The translations under genes and the position numbers were made by a program. From positions 3,010,646 through 3,074,645 of the forward strand of contig OX457034.1 in assembly GCA_949752745.1 (NCBI GenBank): a stretch of 64,000 nt of DNA, given 5' to 3'. Of this stretch, positions 12,300 through 22,821 are shown piece by piece (the first letter of the stretch is position 1; the number at the start of each line of letters is the position of its first letter). Source of the stretch: Protula sp. h YS-2021 (Eukaryota; Annelida; Polychaeta; Sabellida; Serpulidae). Below the pieces are notes generated by a model. The model worked only from the letters and a program-made list of their open reading frames with translations, did no database searches and had not been told where the DNA came from.

Positions 12300-12387
12300 T
12301 GAGTCTTCCTATAATAACAGAAAAGACACAATATGACCCTAACGGGTTGCCGGTGTCGTTAAACAAATCAATCAATCAATCAATCAA
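12300..12387 (+). repeat. LINE-like 3' tail with (AATC)n
   Basis: The segment ACCCTAACGGGTT...GTGTCGTTAAACAAATCAATCAATCAATC ends in a tetranucleotide tail. Its reverse-complement relative at about 13378-13430 is the 3' end of the RNase H-encoding LINE fragment, so this is probably the 3' tip of a related, heavily 5'-truncated LINE insertion. Confidence 0.6.
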
Positions 12388-12939
12388 AATCCTTAGAGGC
12401 ACCGAGAGTTGGAAGTCATCGGACGAAGGTCTTGGTGTGAACCAGTTGTTCTTGCTTGAAGCAGCTTTGTAGTAGAGTTTCGAGTAAGGCATAGACGAGT
12501 ACAAGTTGGATGGCGTTAAACAGCTGCTGTGTGTGACCTTGCCTTTACTCACTGCAGCCTCTGGAAGGCCTTCTACCTTTCTGGGGTTGCAGGCTGTTTA
12601 TTTCCATTTTGTAGGTCTAATTTTGAGGTAAAACGGCCCGGCCCAGAGACGGCGGCAATGGCTGACAAAGAACAACGTCAAGTTACTTCATCACAACATG
12701 AGGGTGCCGAAGACATGTCATGAGAACGGGATGAAATGACGAGCGTGTATTGTTCGACCATCAGGAGTTATCAGTGCTGGGACCTTGTGTTTCTCTACCC
12801 AATGGTACATTATGACAATTTGGCTCAGTGACATCATACAATGACATCAGTGTGTGTCTGGTATTAAGTAACAGTGATAATACAGTGAAGTAAAATTGTT
12901 GACTGGATGCCAGACGCCATATATTTATTGAAATGGACT

Positions 12940-13300
12940 GGGTGCTACCCCCTGATGTCGAACTGATCAAGCCACTACCATTGTTAGCTTTCAGCCAATG
13001 TTGGCTGAGCATTGCTATCGGTCTGTCCGTCCGTCTGTCCATCTGTCTGTCTGTCCGTAAACTTTTTTGTCCGGTCGATATCTCAAACTATTTGTCGGAG
13101 CTTCACAAAACCTTGCAGGAAGGAGTATATATAGTGCAGATGTGCAACGGAGGATTCAATTTGTCCCACGTTCATTCATCTGTCCGCAAGTCGCACTTTA
13201 AACTTTTCATGTCCGGGGGTTATCTCAACTATTCATCGGATCTTAACCATACTTACAGGAAGAAAGTATATATAGTGTAGATGTGCAAGGACCGTCGCTC
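12940..13300 (+). repeat. Dispersed repeat with CTGTCCGTCC core, copy 1
   Basis: The block (GGCTGAGCATTGCTATC, CTGTCCGTCCGTCTGTCC, CTTTTTTGTCCGGTCGATAT, GGAAGGAGTATATATAG) matches the reverse complement of about 16150-16420. It contains two successive related half-units (about 13060-13145 and 13195-13280). It is non-coding. Confidence 0.75.
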
Positions 13301-13377
13301 CAAAAGTTGCACCTTGTATATTGTTTTTGTCCGGGCAGTATTTCAAAAGAGTAAATGGATCACAGTGAGTTAGTTAG

Positions 13378-14510
13378 TTAAATGATTTGTTTAACGACAC
13401 GACCGACCTTAGCGGGTTACATTGTGTCAGAACATGTCAGTAATCAGTGACTAGAAGACAATGCTACAAGCTAAAATCAAAGTAAGCTAAAACCATGTAT
13501 ATTTTAAATTCATAAAGTAAACAACGACTAGAAATACTGATACAGGTTGATTTCTTTTAAAAATTGTATAAATTTGTTAGGTTCTACTTCATCAAAGAGC
13601 TGCCTCAAGGATTCAGCTCTGAAATGACGTGAGCGGGTACAGTCTATTAAGATATGTTTAACGGTGTAAGGTTCCTGTCAGCCGACACAATCGGGTGCCG
13701 GCTCGCCTCTTAACAGATATTTGTGGGTGACATATGTATGTCCTATACTGGCTCTATGATAAACCATTTCATCTCGCACACTGTTAAGTGGTGGGTTTTT
13801 TGTCCGACTAAGGGGTTTGTTTGATACAGCTTGTTTGTTGGTTTGTTCAATATTTCTTGCCACAATCTTTTTGTGTATCTTGTGATGTGGTATTTAAAAT
13901 CGGAGGCTGGTATGAGCATATCGATACAATTATCATTTAGAGCCTCTTTTGCGGCTTTGTCGGCTATCTCGTTTCCTTGGATACCCACGTTACTTGGAAC
14001 CCAGCAGAACACTATGTCTTTGCCAGCTTTGGTGGCCTCGTCATACCTTTCCAGAAGGTCAAGGATAAGTGGGTTTGATATTTGTAGGTTTTCAATTGAT
14101 GGCAGTACGGACATAGAGTCCACGCATAACAAACTTTTTGTATCGACTAATCTTCACTATCTGGATAGCGAGATGTAGAGCTTTAATTTCGGCTGAGAAA
14201 ATAGTGGAACCATTTGGAAGTCTTGTTTTCAAGGTGTTATTTTCAGTTACAACGGAAGCAGCCGATTTGTTGTCGAGCTTTGAGCCGTCCGTGTAGACGA
14301 AATGATAGTCTTTAAATTCATCCTTGAGCTCTGCAAAGTTTGATCGGAATAGAAAGGGGCTAGTTGTTTCCTTTGCATAGACCGAAAGGTTCTTTAGTAC
14401 CACAGGTTTGGTGAGTTTCCACTGTGGTAGTTTTGGCACTCTGTATTTTGCAATTGACTCTATGGTGATGTCAGCGTTATCAAGGTGAGGCTGAACCCTG
14501 GCTCCAAATG
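13378..14510 (-). pseudogene. 5'-truncated non-LTR retrotransposon with RNase H domain
   Basis: The minus strand encodes a broken RNase H domain. One frame (14439-14092) carries VYTDGSK and SAEIKALHLAI. A second, shifted frame (14132-13743) carries CVDSMSV, then WVPSNVGIQGNEIADKAAK. These are the catalytic D, E, D blocks of RNase H as found at the C-terminus of I/Jockey-type LINEs. A frameshift lies near 14100-14135. No reverse transcriptase is present, so the copy is 5'-truncated and dead. The 3' end runs to about 13378 (CGTTAAACAAATCATTTAAC) and is shared with the tail at 12300-12387. Confidence 0.75.
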
Positions 14511-14644
14511 GAGGTATTACGGTAGGGCCTCTTTCATGGAAGCGAGAAAAATCTTATCCAAAGACTGAGTTGTAGGTGGGGTTCTTCTTATTTGCATAAA
14601 GCTTTGTTGTGTACTGCAAAGCGAGTTTAACTCGATTTTTGTAA

Positions 14645-15118
14645 CCCGATTTTTTGTGTGTTCTTCTTCTCTGACACTATGGGCCCTACGATCATGAAAC
14701 TTGGGACTTATGAAAAGCTTGATCTGAACATGTGCATGACACTTTTTATTTTCGTCTTTGATTTCTTTTTCTTTGTTAAAACGCCACGTGAAAAGAGTGT
14801 ATTTTCTACAAGTAAATGCGCAGCATGTAACGTATAGCACAGAACACCACACAGTTGGTCAGCTTTGTGCGAGCTCTCACTGCGTAAACAGATAACACAG
14901 CGTATGCCTGATCAGTCATTCAAACCTTAAGTCAACAGAAAGCAAACACTACTCGGCTTATAAGACGTATACAAGCTGCGTTGTTTGCTAATATATTTAT
15001 CTGGTATTAAGTTATGAACCTATGGAGTTCAAGAACAAACCCATTGAAGAAAGTTTTTTTGTGTTTTAATTTTTGTCAAGTGTTTAACATTTCGCTAGCG
15101 AAATGCGACTCTAGTTAC
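14645..15118 (+). repeat. Inverted duplication, left copy
   Basis: About 450 bp here matches the reverse complement of about 25384-25838, with scattered small differences. Shared landmarks are GATCTGAACATGTGCATGAC, TCTACAAGTAAATGC-like sequence, CTCGGCTTATAAGACGTAT and CAAGTGTTTAACATTTCGC. Both copies end in the perfect palindrome CATTTCGCTAGCGAAATG (here 15088-15105). Confidence 0.85.
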
Positions 15119-16149
15119 ACAAGAAGTGAAATATGATGTACTGTTTTTATTTGTGTTTCACACAGATAGTTTTCAACAATGAAGCAATGACACATTGGTT
15201 GTTATTTACCTTTAACCCTAACCATAATACAGGCACATAAGCAAGAAATATTAAAAACAACAAAAGCACACGAACTCTGCAAATCCTCTCGCTCTTCGCA
15301 CGTTTTATAGCATAAACACAGTGTGACATAGTTAATAAGTCAAGTTTGTATGCATGCATTACTTTCAAATAAAATGGCTAAGTTTCGACCCTAATTTTGG
15401 CTATATAAATGAAAACTCGGAGCTATGTGTTCCCAGCTCTTCCGGTATCTCGTAACAAAAGCCGTCGAAGGTGCTGTTGATGGACAAAAACTCCTTATGC
15501 ATGCCTGGGAGTCCAATCCTAAGATTGTAATACACTTATTATGCAAAAAGTATGATTTTTTGACGCATTCCCAAAAAGGCATTCAAGATACCCAGGTGCA
15601 CAACCACAACATATGTTCTATCCTTATGCAAAGCTGGAATGGAATCCCCTTGTAGTTCTCGTGATTAGTAGCAGAAACGACTCCTCATTCCAAATGTTGA
15701 CAGACGGACGAACCCAAATCCAATACAGCTGTAGTAACTTGCCCCGTACTACGTGGCAGAGGGCTAATAAAGCAATTCTCATGACCTGGCTGTGTCAACA
15801 GAATGTTTTGGGATGCTTACTCAGTCACCAGACAGCAGGTCAAAATAATGTAAAAAGCAACTGGTGTCAGGTAGTGAGACAAGCACAATCCCTCGTTCAC
15901 CTAACACTCTTTAACAATTAAAATGTTTGGAAGAGCTCTATTCAGGAGAAATCCATTTAGTAAGCAAAGAGGGGGGAAGGAAGTCTTATAGTGTGCGTAC
16001 GCTAATATTAAACTTCAAAATGACGTCACAATTGATGCGTGGAGGGAGGGGGGGAAAAACGGGTAAATTTTTGCGTACGTACTAAATGGAAGGCCTCTTA
16101 TATTTGCCAACTTTTGACACCCCTACCCCCGTACGTAAAAATATAGGCA
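15119..16149. other. No gene supported
   Basis: An open stretch at 15425-15655 on the plus strand has no recognised motif or paired splice sites. The rest is AT-rich non-coding DNA. Confidence 0.4.
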
Positions 16150-16420
16150 TCTCAGATGCAGAGCCCTCAGCCAATAGCAGTTACATCACTGTGGGCGGGT
16201 TACCTTTTTGAGATATCGCCCGGATAAGAAAAAGTTTAAAGTGCAACGGTCACGTGACAAATCGAACCACTCGATGCACATATAGACCCTATATACTTTC
16301 TTCCTGTGGGGTTTGGTGAAGATCTGATGAAGAGTTTTCGAGATATCGTCCGACAAAAAAGTGGACGGACAGACAAATAACAATAGCCTTCAGCCATATT
16401 GGCTGAGGACTGAAAATGTG
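16150..16420 (-). repeat. Dispersed repeat with CTGTCCGTCC core, copy 2 (inverted)
   Basis: Reverse-complement relative of 12940-13300. It shares the GGACGGACAGAC core, GATATCG, and ACTTTCTTCCTGTGGGG next to TATATAG. It is bounded by related words GCCATATTGGCTGA (about 16392-16405) and CAGCCAATAGCAG (about 16169-16181). Confidence 0.75.
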
Positions 16421-17045
16421 ACGTCAATATGGAGATCAACATTAGCGTACGCACAGGAACAATGTCACACTCGTTCACAAGCAAACCGTTGAGTATGCCA
16501 AGAAATGTTTTTATCTAGAGAATATACATGAGGTCTCCCTATTTTCTTTTCTCGAGCATGGTCTACTTAAGTCTGGCATTAGGGGTTCACAAATAAATGA
16601 AACGTTAAAGTACGCTATCACAGTCGATATTATGCTCAAAATTCATATATGAGAAGAGTAGGGGTGTGCCGGTTTGAGCGAAATCCGAGCAAATTTTCTC
16701 TGTTGGGTGAGAACAAAAACCGAATTCCAAAATTGCAGTTCGGTTTGGTTGTTTTTTAGATTCAATACCTTACTCAAAGACAGGCATTTAAAAAGTGATG
16801 AAGGAATTATGTGGTCGTTGGCAGGTTGCCAAAAAGGGGTTACACTGCCATAAAATGACATGCTGCTGCCTACGCATTTGCGTAGCGACGATATATGTGC
16901 CAGTCATAAACTTATGGACCCGCATGGGCGTTAATATATAATATATATATACTAGAAATGTGCCCGTTGGAAAACAGATACTCCGACCTCCGAGTAGGAG
17001 GGGCTAAGCCTGTCTGTTTGCGCAGCTGACAAATCAGTCTTTGTT

Positions 17046-17160
17046 GTGAGAGCGTCTCACTGAGGTTCTGTTTGTGAAAGGTTGCCAGAGTTCCTGGGGA
17101 TTGATGGTTGAGAGCGTCTCACTGAGGTTCTGTTTGTGAAAGGTTGCCAGAGTTCCTGGC
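17046..17160 (+). repeat. Tandem duplication of a roughly 64-bp unit
   Basis: The string GAGAGCGTCTCACTGAGGTT...GCCAGAGTTCCTGG occurs twice head to tail (about 17047-17097 and 17111-17159) with a short GATTGATGGTT spacer. It is non-coding. Confidence 0.9.
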
Positions 17161-17239
17161 ACCAATCCCCTAGTTACACACAGTACGCAGGAAATATACA
17201 GAGTATGCAAAGTAGGATAAAAGTGGGGTTTCTAAAACA

Positions 17240-17400
17240 TATATAATGGGGTTTCTAAAACAGTGACGTCATTGTTTTAGAAGCCCCATGGGGATAGTAA
17301 AACAGTGACGTCACATGGACGTGATATGGACGTCATAATCACGTCATATGGACGTGATATGGACGTCATATGAACGTCATAATGACGTGATAGTGATAGT
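17240..17400. repeat. Palindromes and repeated ACGTCAT words
   Basis: TGGGGTTTCTAAAACA and TGTTTTAGAAGCCCCA form an imperfect hairpin centred on TGACGTCA at about 17247-17288. It is followed by head-to-tail variants of ATGGACGTGATATGGACGTC up to about 17395. TGACGTCA is the CREB/ATF consensus, but the context looks like a tandem repeat rather than a promoter. Confidence 0.6.
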
Positions 17401-17509
17401 GGGCAGCCATTCAAACGGGCAGCGAGACAAATTGCAGCCGGACTATATGTGTCACCGTAACACGGACAACTGGGCCATCGGAAAATCAATTAGAACTAAG
17501 CAACCAATG

Positions 17510-18734
17510 ACAGAGTTTCCTTAAGCCAAGCTATTTTTAGCCCAGACAGCTCTCTCTTCACGCATCACTGCACACATTGAGAAGCTGGCGAGAAAGCAAC
17601 AACTATTTCTCTCTCTTCATACACACACACACACACCACGGCAAACTAAGCAGCCACTCATTCCCTTACTTTCTCGTTTGTTCTGTCACTCTCTCTCTCC
17701 ACACACATCACACCACGGCACACACACACACACCTAAATGACCGAACGGGCAGTCTTTTTTGGTTCGATTTTCTCGCTCTCTTTACCTACATATACCAAC
17801 CACGTACGGCTCATTTAGCGTTTCCTTTCTCAAGCCAGCTTTCTCGCTCTCCAAACACACATAACGGTAAACCAAGCAAGCAGCCACTCTTTTTTCGCCC
17901 AGTCTCTCTTTCACTCTTTCAAACGAGCAAACGGGTTGTCTTTTTTTCCTCACTTTCACGTTTGCTCTATCACTCTCTCTATGTACATATAACACCTACG
18001 GCAGACGGGGCAAACTGGCAATCATTTTTTTAACTCTCTCTTTCTCCACACGCATATGCCATCACTAATGGATCTCCGTAAAAGCAATTAAAAATGGCCA
18101 TTTTTAACCACAGAGAGCTCTCTCCATGTATTACGGCAGGCAACAACTCTAATTTTTGGCTTTCTCGCTCTCCAAACACACATGACACCTACGGCAACCG
18201 GACAAACGGGCAGTCGGACAAACGAGCAGCCGGGCAAATGGACAGCCGGACAAATGGACAGCCGGAGAAACGGGCAATCTTTTTTTGCCTTCTCTCTCTT
18301 CACACACACCATCACTAATGGGTCTCCGTAAAAGCAATTAAAATGAGCAACCAATAAGCCAATTCGCACTTTCGGATTTTTTCGGTGGAGATGTTGTTTC
18401 GACTGAAAATGTTGGGGGGTAAATTATAAAGAAATGATAAGGGGAAAACATCAAAATTCTAATTTTCTTTCAACATGCACACTTTTGAATTTATGAAGCC
18501 ATCATATGATCTTTTAAAAACTATTTTACATATTATTCAGTCCCTTTAATAACCAACATCTGACTATCTTTCTGACAAAATGGAATTTTGTTGATTTTTG
18601 CCGTTTTTTTTCCTATCATTTCTTTATATCCTTATCCCACCTGAAATCAGCCGAAACGCAAAAACTTTTCGGCACAAGCCAAAAGTGCGAATTGGCTTAT
18701 GTTTCCTTAAGCCAAGCTATTTTTAACCCCAGGG

Positions 18735-18812
<78 letters not shown>

Positions 18813-19470
18813 ACACGCAAGCAGCCAACTAATTGACCGAACGAGCAGTCTTTTTTTTTTGTCTTTCACTTTCACTCTCTCTCGAAACACACGACGGCAA
18901 ACGCAACCAAGGAGCCACTCTTTTTTCGCCCAGTTTCTCTTTCTCTCTTTCAAACGGGTCATCTTTTTCCCTTCACTTTCTCTTTCGCTCTGTCTCTTTA
19001 CACACACATATAACACCACAGCAGACGCGGGAAGACGCGGGAAGACGCGGGAAGACGCGGGAGACGTGAAAAAACGGGTAGACAGCTCCCTGTAAGCTCT
19101 CCAACTGTTTTTTAAGCAGTGGACTCATAGAGACATGGTTAGAGCTCGCCTATTAGGTATTTTGACCCAGCAATGACGTCATACATATTGACTGAGAGCT
19201 CTCTCTTCACTCACATACACATCACGGCAGCAGGGTAAACGGGCAATCATTTTTTTTTGCTTTCTCTTTCGCTCTCTACACATAACACAACGGCAAACGC
19301 AACCAAGGAGGCACTCTTTTTTCGCCCAGTTTCTCTTTCTCTCTCTCTTTCAAACTTGTTGTCTTTTTTCCCCTCACTTTCACGTTTGCTCTGTCTCTTT
19401 ACACATACACATAACACCACAGCAGACGCGGGAAGACGCGGGAGACGTGGAAAAACGGGCTGACAGCTCC
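17510..19470. repeat. Pyrimidine-rich degenerate repeat field
   Basis: Roughly 2 kb of C/T-rich plus-strand sequence is made of recurring blocks: CCTTAAGCCAAGCTATTTTTA (17520, 18709), TTTTTTCGCCCAGT(T/C)TCTC (17890, 18923, 19318), AACGGGCA-type words, CACACACACA stretches and CACCACGGCA. It includes (CT)n at about 18738-18816 and a GGGAAGACGC ladder at about 19028-19065. One MITE (18355-18699) is inserted. Apparent open frames here are low-complexity artefacts. Confidence 0.7.
18355..18699 (+). mobile_element. Complete MITE, TAAGCCAATTCGCACTTT family
   Basis: The termini are TAAGCCAATTCGCACTTT and AAAGTGCGAATTGGCTTA, perfect inverted repeats, with 345 bp between the outer ends and no coding capacity. 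Other copies are at 31432-31777, 33508-34022 (interrupted) and 34025-34368 (opposite orientation), with fragments at 6780-6935 and 34369-34427. Confidence 0.9.
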
Positions 19471-19745
19471 CTTAAGGAGACAATGTTTTCAAGATACAGA
19501 AAGAGAGGGGGCGTTCACCTGTCACCGCCTGTATCTCACAACCGCCATCATGAGAAGTGACATTTGAGTTTTGAAATTAAAAAAAAAACAATGGATGCGT
19601 ATTTGGTACACCTATTTCCCTATCTCCATGTTTGGTCCCTCAAAGTCGTCAATTTGGTGTATATATAGTTCAAGTTTTTCTCGCATTGATGCAAACGCCA
19701 TACGGAGTATGTGAATGTAGTACAAGATCATGCAAGTAGACTTAC

Positions 19746-19829
19746 CTTCATGTTGTGGTTCTGCTTGTGTGTCGCCCCTAACCAAGCTCCGAAGATCAGC
19801 CGCTACCACTGCAATTTGCAGCGAGGAAT
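19746..19829 (-). CDS. SET-protein gene, downstream exon 5
   Basis: An 84-bp exon with acceptor TTGTGTTACAG and donor GAAG/GTAAGT. It encodes SLQIAVVAADLRSLVRGDT and a short Gln/Glu tail. It accepts two bases of a split codon, as the preceding exon (19989-20095) requires, and ends with one base of the next codon. No domain is recognised. The next exon was not found. Confidence 0.55.
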
Positions 19830-19988
19830 CTGTAACACAAGAATCGAATCATATTTTTTTAACACATTGAGCTTAGTATATCTATGGTAAATTTAAATAT
19901 TTCACATTTCAATTGATGTTGTAATTACAGATAAAATTATAAGCAGATAAAAAATGCTTCATTACTGCATACAATAAAAGCAACCTAC

Positions 19989-20095
19989 CTGAAGCATTGG
20001 CGATTTCTTCGATGGAGTTGGCACCTCCATTTTCTTTTTCTTCGGATTGAGCAGCTGCTAGCAAAGCTATATCTCTGTGCACGTCGTCAATAAGC
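19989..20095 (-). CDS. SET-protein gene, exon 4
   Basis: A 107-bp exon with acceptor CACTCTTCAG and donor TTCAG/GTAGGT. The peptide LIDDVHRDIALLAAAQ continues with a Glu-rich segment. Its leading single base fits the two bases left by exon 3, and its trailing base fits exon 5. Confidence 0.55.
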
Positions 20096-20637
20096 CTGAA
20101 GAGTGTATATGATGACATCAGTGTAAATATGCATGAGCTAGAGATTTTTTCTATCTAATTGGAAATTCAATCTATGCAAAAAATATACAACCATTACCTG
20201 TAAAGATGTAAATGAATTAAAAATCCTCTTTTCCTTTTACCTCAATGGGTGACAACATTACACTGAGGCTTGTAAAACGTCCAACTATTTAGTCATACAT
20301 TTTTAAAATTTATATTAACCTGACTACGTCTCGAGGAGTAGGCCTATGCCCCGTGGTGTGTGTAAGGCTGTTGCATGTTGACTACACAAAATTTAAAAGT
20401 GGAGGAAGGGTAGACATAGTGTCTAACATTTAAATGAGTCAATCCAATAATCAGTAGGGACCTGAGACTGCCATAGGTACTCTAAGTACAGCGCCGATTT
20501 TGAAACATTAGCCAATTTGTCAATTTAAGTCCCAAAATTCTTGGTTAGTGCACGGACGGACGGACGGACGGACAGACCGAAAAGTTCAAAACTATATCCC
20601 TCCGTTCTACTGGGGATAAAAAGCCACGGGGGGATAC

Positions 20638-20752
20638 CACTGAACGTCATTCTCGTCAATCAACGTATGCGAGCTGGCCCCTAGCTGTTTAATCCCAGCA
20701 TTCAGATCGGATATAAACAAAGGTTCTTCGGGCTCTTCAGGGAGTACTGAAC
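20638..20752 (-). CDS. SET-protein gene, exon 3
   Basis: A 115-bp exon with acceptor ATTTTTCAG and a weak donor (CAGTG/GTATCC). The start phase matches exon 2 and the end phase matches exon 4. If the weak donor is not used, the frame runs on to a TAG at 20607-20609 inside a repeat, giving an alternative terminal exon. The peptide includes LPEEPEEPLFISDLNAGIKQ. Confidence 0.5.
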
Positions 20753-21017
20753 CTGAAAAATACATGTCGGGAAATCTCTTTATTTCAGCATTTCAACAAA
20801 AATAATGAAAGAAACGAACAATAAAAATAAATTACATTACAGTAAAATCTCCGTTAGCAAACAACTGCACTTAGTCAACACTATTTCCTCGGAATTTTGA
20901 ACTGCTATGATGAAATTCACTTCTCATTATGAACACCTTTATGTAATAAACAGATTTACCAGGTCCCAGAGGTGTCCATTGCATAAAGTTTTATTGTTTA
21001 TTGATATCATAACTTAC

Positions 21018-21120
21018 TCATTGGCTGCAATGGAATAACAGTTAATGGTGGCGGTAATGTGTTGTCGCGCTCTGGTGTGCTCCACCGCATAAATCGTTCA
21101 TGGTCTGTTGCATTGCTCTC
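21018..21120 (-). CDS. SET-protein gene, exon 2
   Basis: A 103-bp exon with acceptor TTGCTTCAG and donor ATGA/GTAAGT. It follows the large exon in phase 0 and ends with one base of a codon. The peptide is hydrophilic then proline-rich (TLPPPLTVIPLQPM). No domain is recognised. Confidence 0.6.
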
Positions 21121-21392
21121 CTGAAGCAAATTAAAAAGAATGTCTAGTTAATTAAGATTCCAAAAGGATTTTCATGAGCCTGAAAAACTCCTGTAAAGTA
21201 AGAATTGTTAACCAAGTGTTACTTAACCTTGTTAACTAACTTAAAGGATACCAGTTCAAATATCAGGGAGTCTATAATAATACCATAGCGCTAAACGACT
21301 ACAGACAGTAATAAAATTCAATCAAAGCATTATCCGAATGTGCGCTCCCTTTTGTTGCACCTTTGAAAAGATTACGTGGACTGTATACTCAC

Positions 21393-22821
21393 AGTTTCAG
21401 CGTCCTCTGCTTTTGAAATCGTTGCTGGAATCAACTTTGATGGAACACTAGTGACAAATTTATCATCAGTGCCCATACGAGTGATTGAACCGAGTCCGTG
21501 AAAGGTCTTGAGCATGATATTATCAAAGTACGCCTTCCGGACAGTTGAAGTACCCTTGTCCACGTGCGCCTCCTCGATAGGGGATGTGGCCGTGTGAACC
21601 TGCATGTCCTCTACAGGGGGTGACGTCATGTCAACTTGCGCGTCCTCGACAGAGGGTGAAGCCATGTCGACGATCGACTCCTCGACAAAGGGTGTGGCCG
21701 TGTCCACGTGCGCCTCCTCGATAGGGGGTGTGGCCGTGTGAACCTGCATGTCCTCTACAGGGGGTGAGGTCATGTCCACGTGCGCGTCCTCGACAGATGG
21801 TACGGCCATGTCGGTGATCGACTCCTCGACAGGGGGTGTGACTGTGTGAACCTGCATGTTCTCTACAGGGGGTGAGGTCATGTCCACGTGCGCGTCCTCG
21901 ACAGAGGGTGAAGCCATGTCGACGATCGACTCCTCGACAAAGGGTGTGGCCGTGTCTACGTGCGCCTCCTCGATAGGGGGTGTGGCCATGTGAACCTGCA
22001 TGTCCTCTACAGGGGGTGAGGTCATGTCCACGTGCGCGTCCTCGACAGATGGTACGGCCATGTCGGTGATCGACTCCTCGACAGGGGGTGTGGCTGTGTG
22101 AACCTGCATGTTCTCTACAGGGGGTGAGATCATGTCCACGTGCGCGTCCTCGACAGATGGTACGGCCATGTCGGTGATCGACTCCTCGACAGGGGGTGTG
22201 GCTGTGTGAACCTGCATGTTCTCTACAGGGGGTGAGGTCATGTCCACGTGCGCGTCCTCGACAGAGGGTGAGGCCATGTCCACGTGCGCCTCCTTGGCAT
22301 GACGTATGGCCGTGTCGACGTGATTGACCTCATTGACCTCTACAGTGGACGTGGCCGTTTGAACGTGCGCCCCCTCCAAAGTACACATGGCTGTGTCCAC
22401 GTGCGCCTCCTCGTTGGTAGTCGTGGCAGTGTCGAAGCGCGATTTTTCGTCACTGCTCGCGTTATTGTCAGAGTGCCAGTCATCGCCACTGCTCGCGTTA
22501 TTGTCAGAGTGCCAGTCATCGCCCCTGCTCGCGTTATTGTCAGAGTGCCAGTCATCGCCACTGCTCGTGTTATTGTCAGAGTGCCAGTCCCCGTCATTAT
22601 TCGTTTCCTCAACACCGGGAGCCTTGGCCTTTTTGCGCCATTCAAGACCTTGGACGCCATAGTCATACCGAATTTCATCTCCCACATTTATGTCTTTCGA
22701 CGCAAAAAACGCTACATAGGGCTTGTCTCTTACGACTACCTTTTTGACCGCTGCATTTGCCTTAGAGGCGCATCTGTCATTCAAGTAGTGTGCTGGACAC
22801 TGGTTGTTCGTCCCATCAATG
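21393..22821 (-). CDS. Large exon: C-terminal half of a SET domain plus acidic 12-residue repeat tail
   Basis: The exon has acceptor TTTTATTTCAG and donor GAAACT/GTGAGTAT. The first 60 residues give the second half of a SET domain: IDGT, AHYLNDRC, NA, FFASKDINVGDEIRYDYG, then EWRKK. The NH(S/D)-type and YDYG motifs are the cofactor and catalytic pseudoknot of protein-lysine methyltransferases. The N-terminal half must come from an upstream exon, which I do not find on this strand. After the domain comes a disordered acidic region: four DDWHSDNNASSG-like 12-mers, then about 24 VDMxSPPVExx/VHTATPPVEEx 12-mers. The repeat tail makes substrate prediction unsafe. Confidence 0.7.
21545..22300. repeat. 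36-bp coding minisatellite in the SET gene, long array
   Basis: Units of 36 bp (12 codons) encode variants of a VDM-x-SPPVE-D/N-x block alternating with VHTATPPVEE-S/A and TDMAVPSVEDA. Sets of three or four units form higher-order repeats of 108 and 144 bp. Frame is preserved throughout, so the array is under coding constraint or recently homogenised. Confidence 0.9.
22440..22595. repeat. 36-bp coding minisatellite in the SET gene, DDWHSDNN array
   Basis: Four consecutive 36-bp units encode DWHSDNNASSG with minor variation. They lie directly downstream of the SET domain and upstream of the VDM/VHT array, with the same period but different sequence. Confidence 0.95.

Noticed and set aside
15425..15655. 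Plus-strand frame MCSQLFRYLVTKAVEGAVDG...
   Set aside because: Looks protein-like in composition but has no recognisable domain, partner exon or splice signal; not enough to call.
18723..19095. Arg/Glu- and Ser/Leu-rich open frames
   Set aside because: Low-complexity CT-repeat artefacts.
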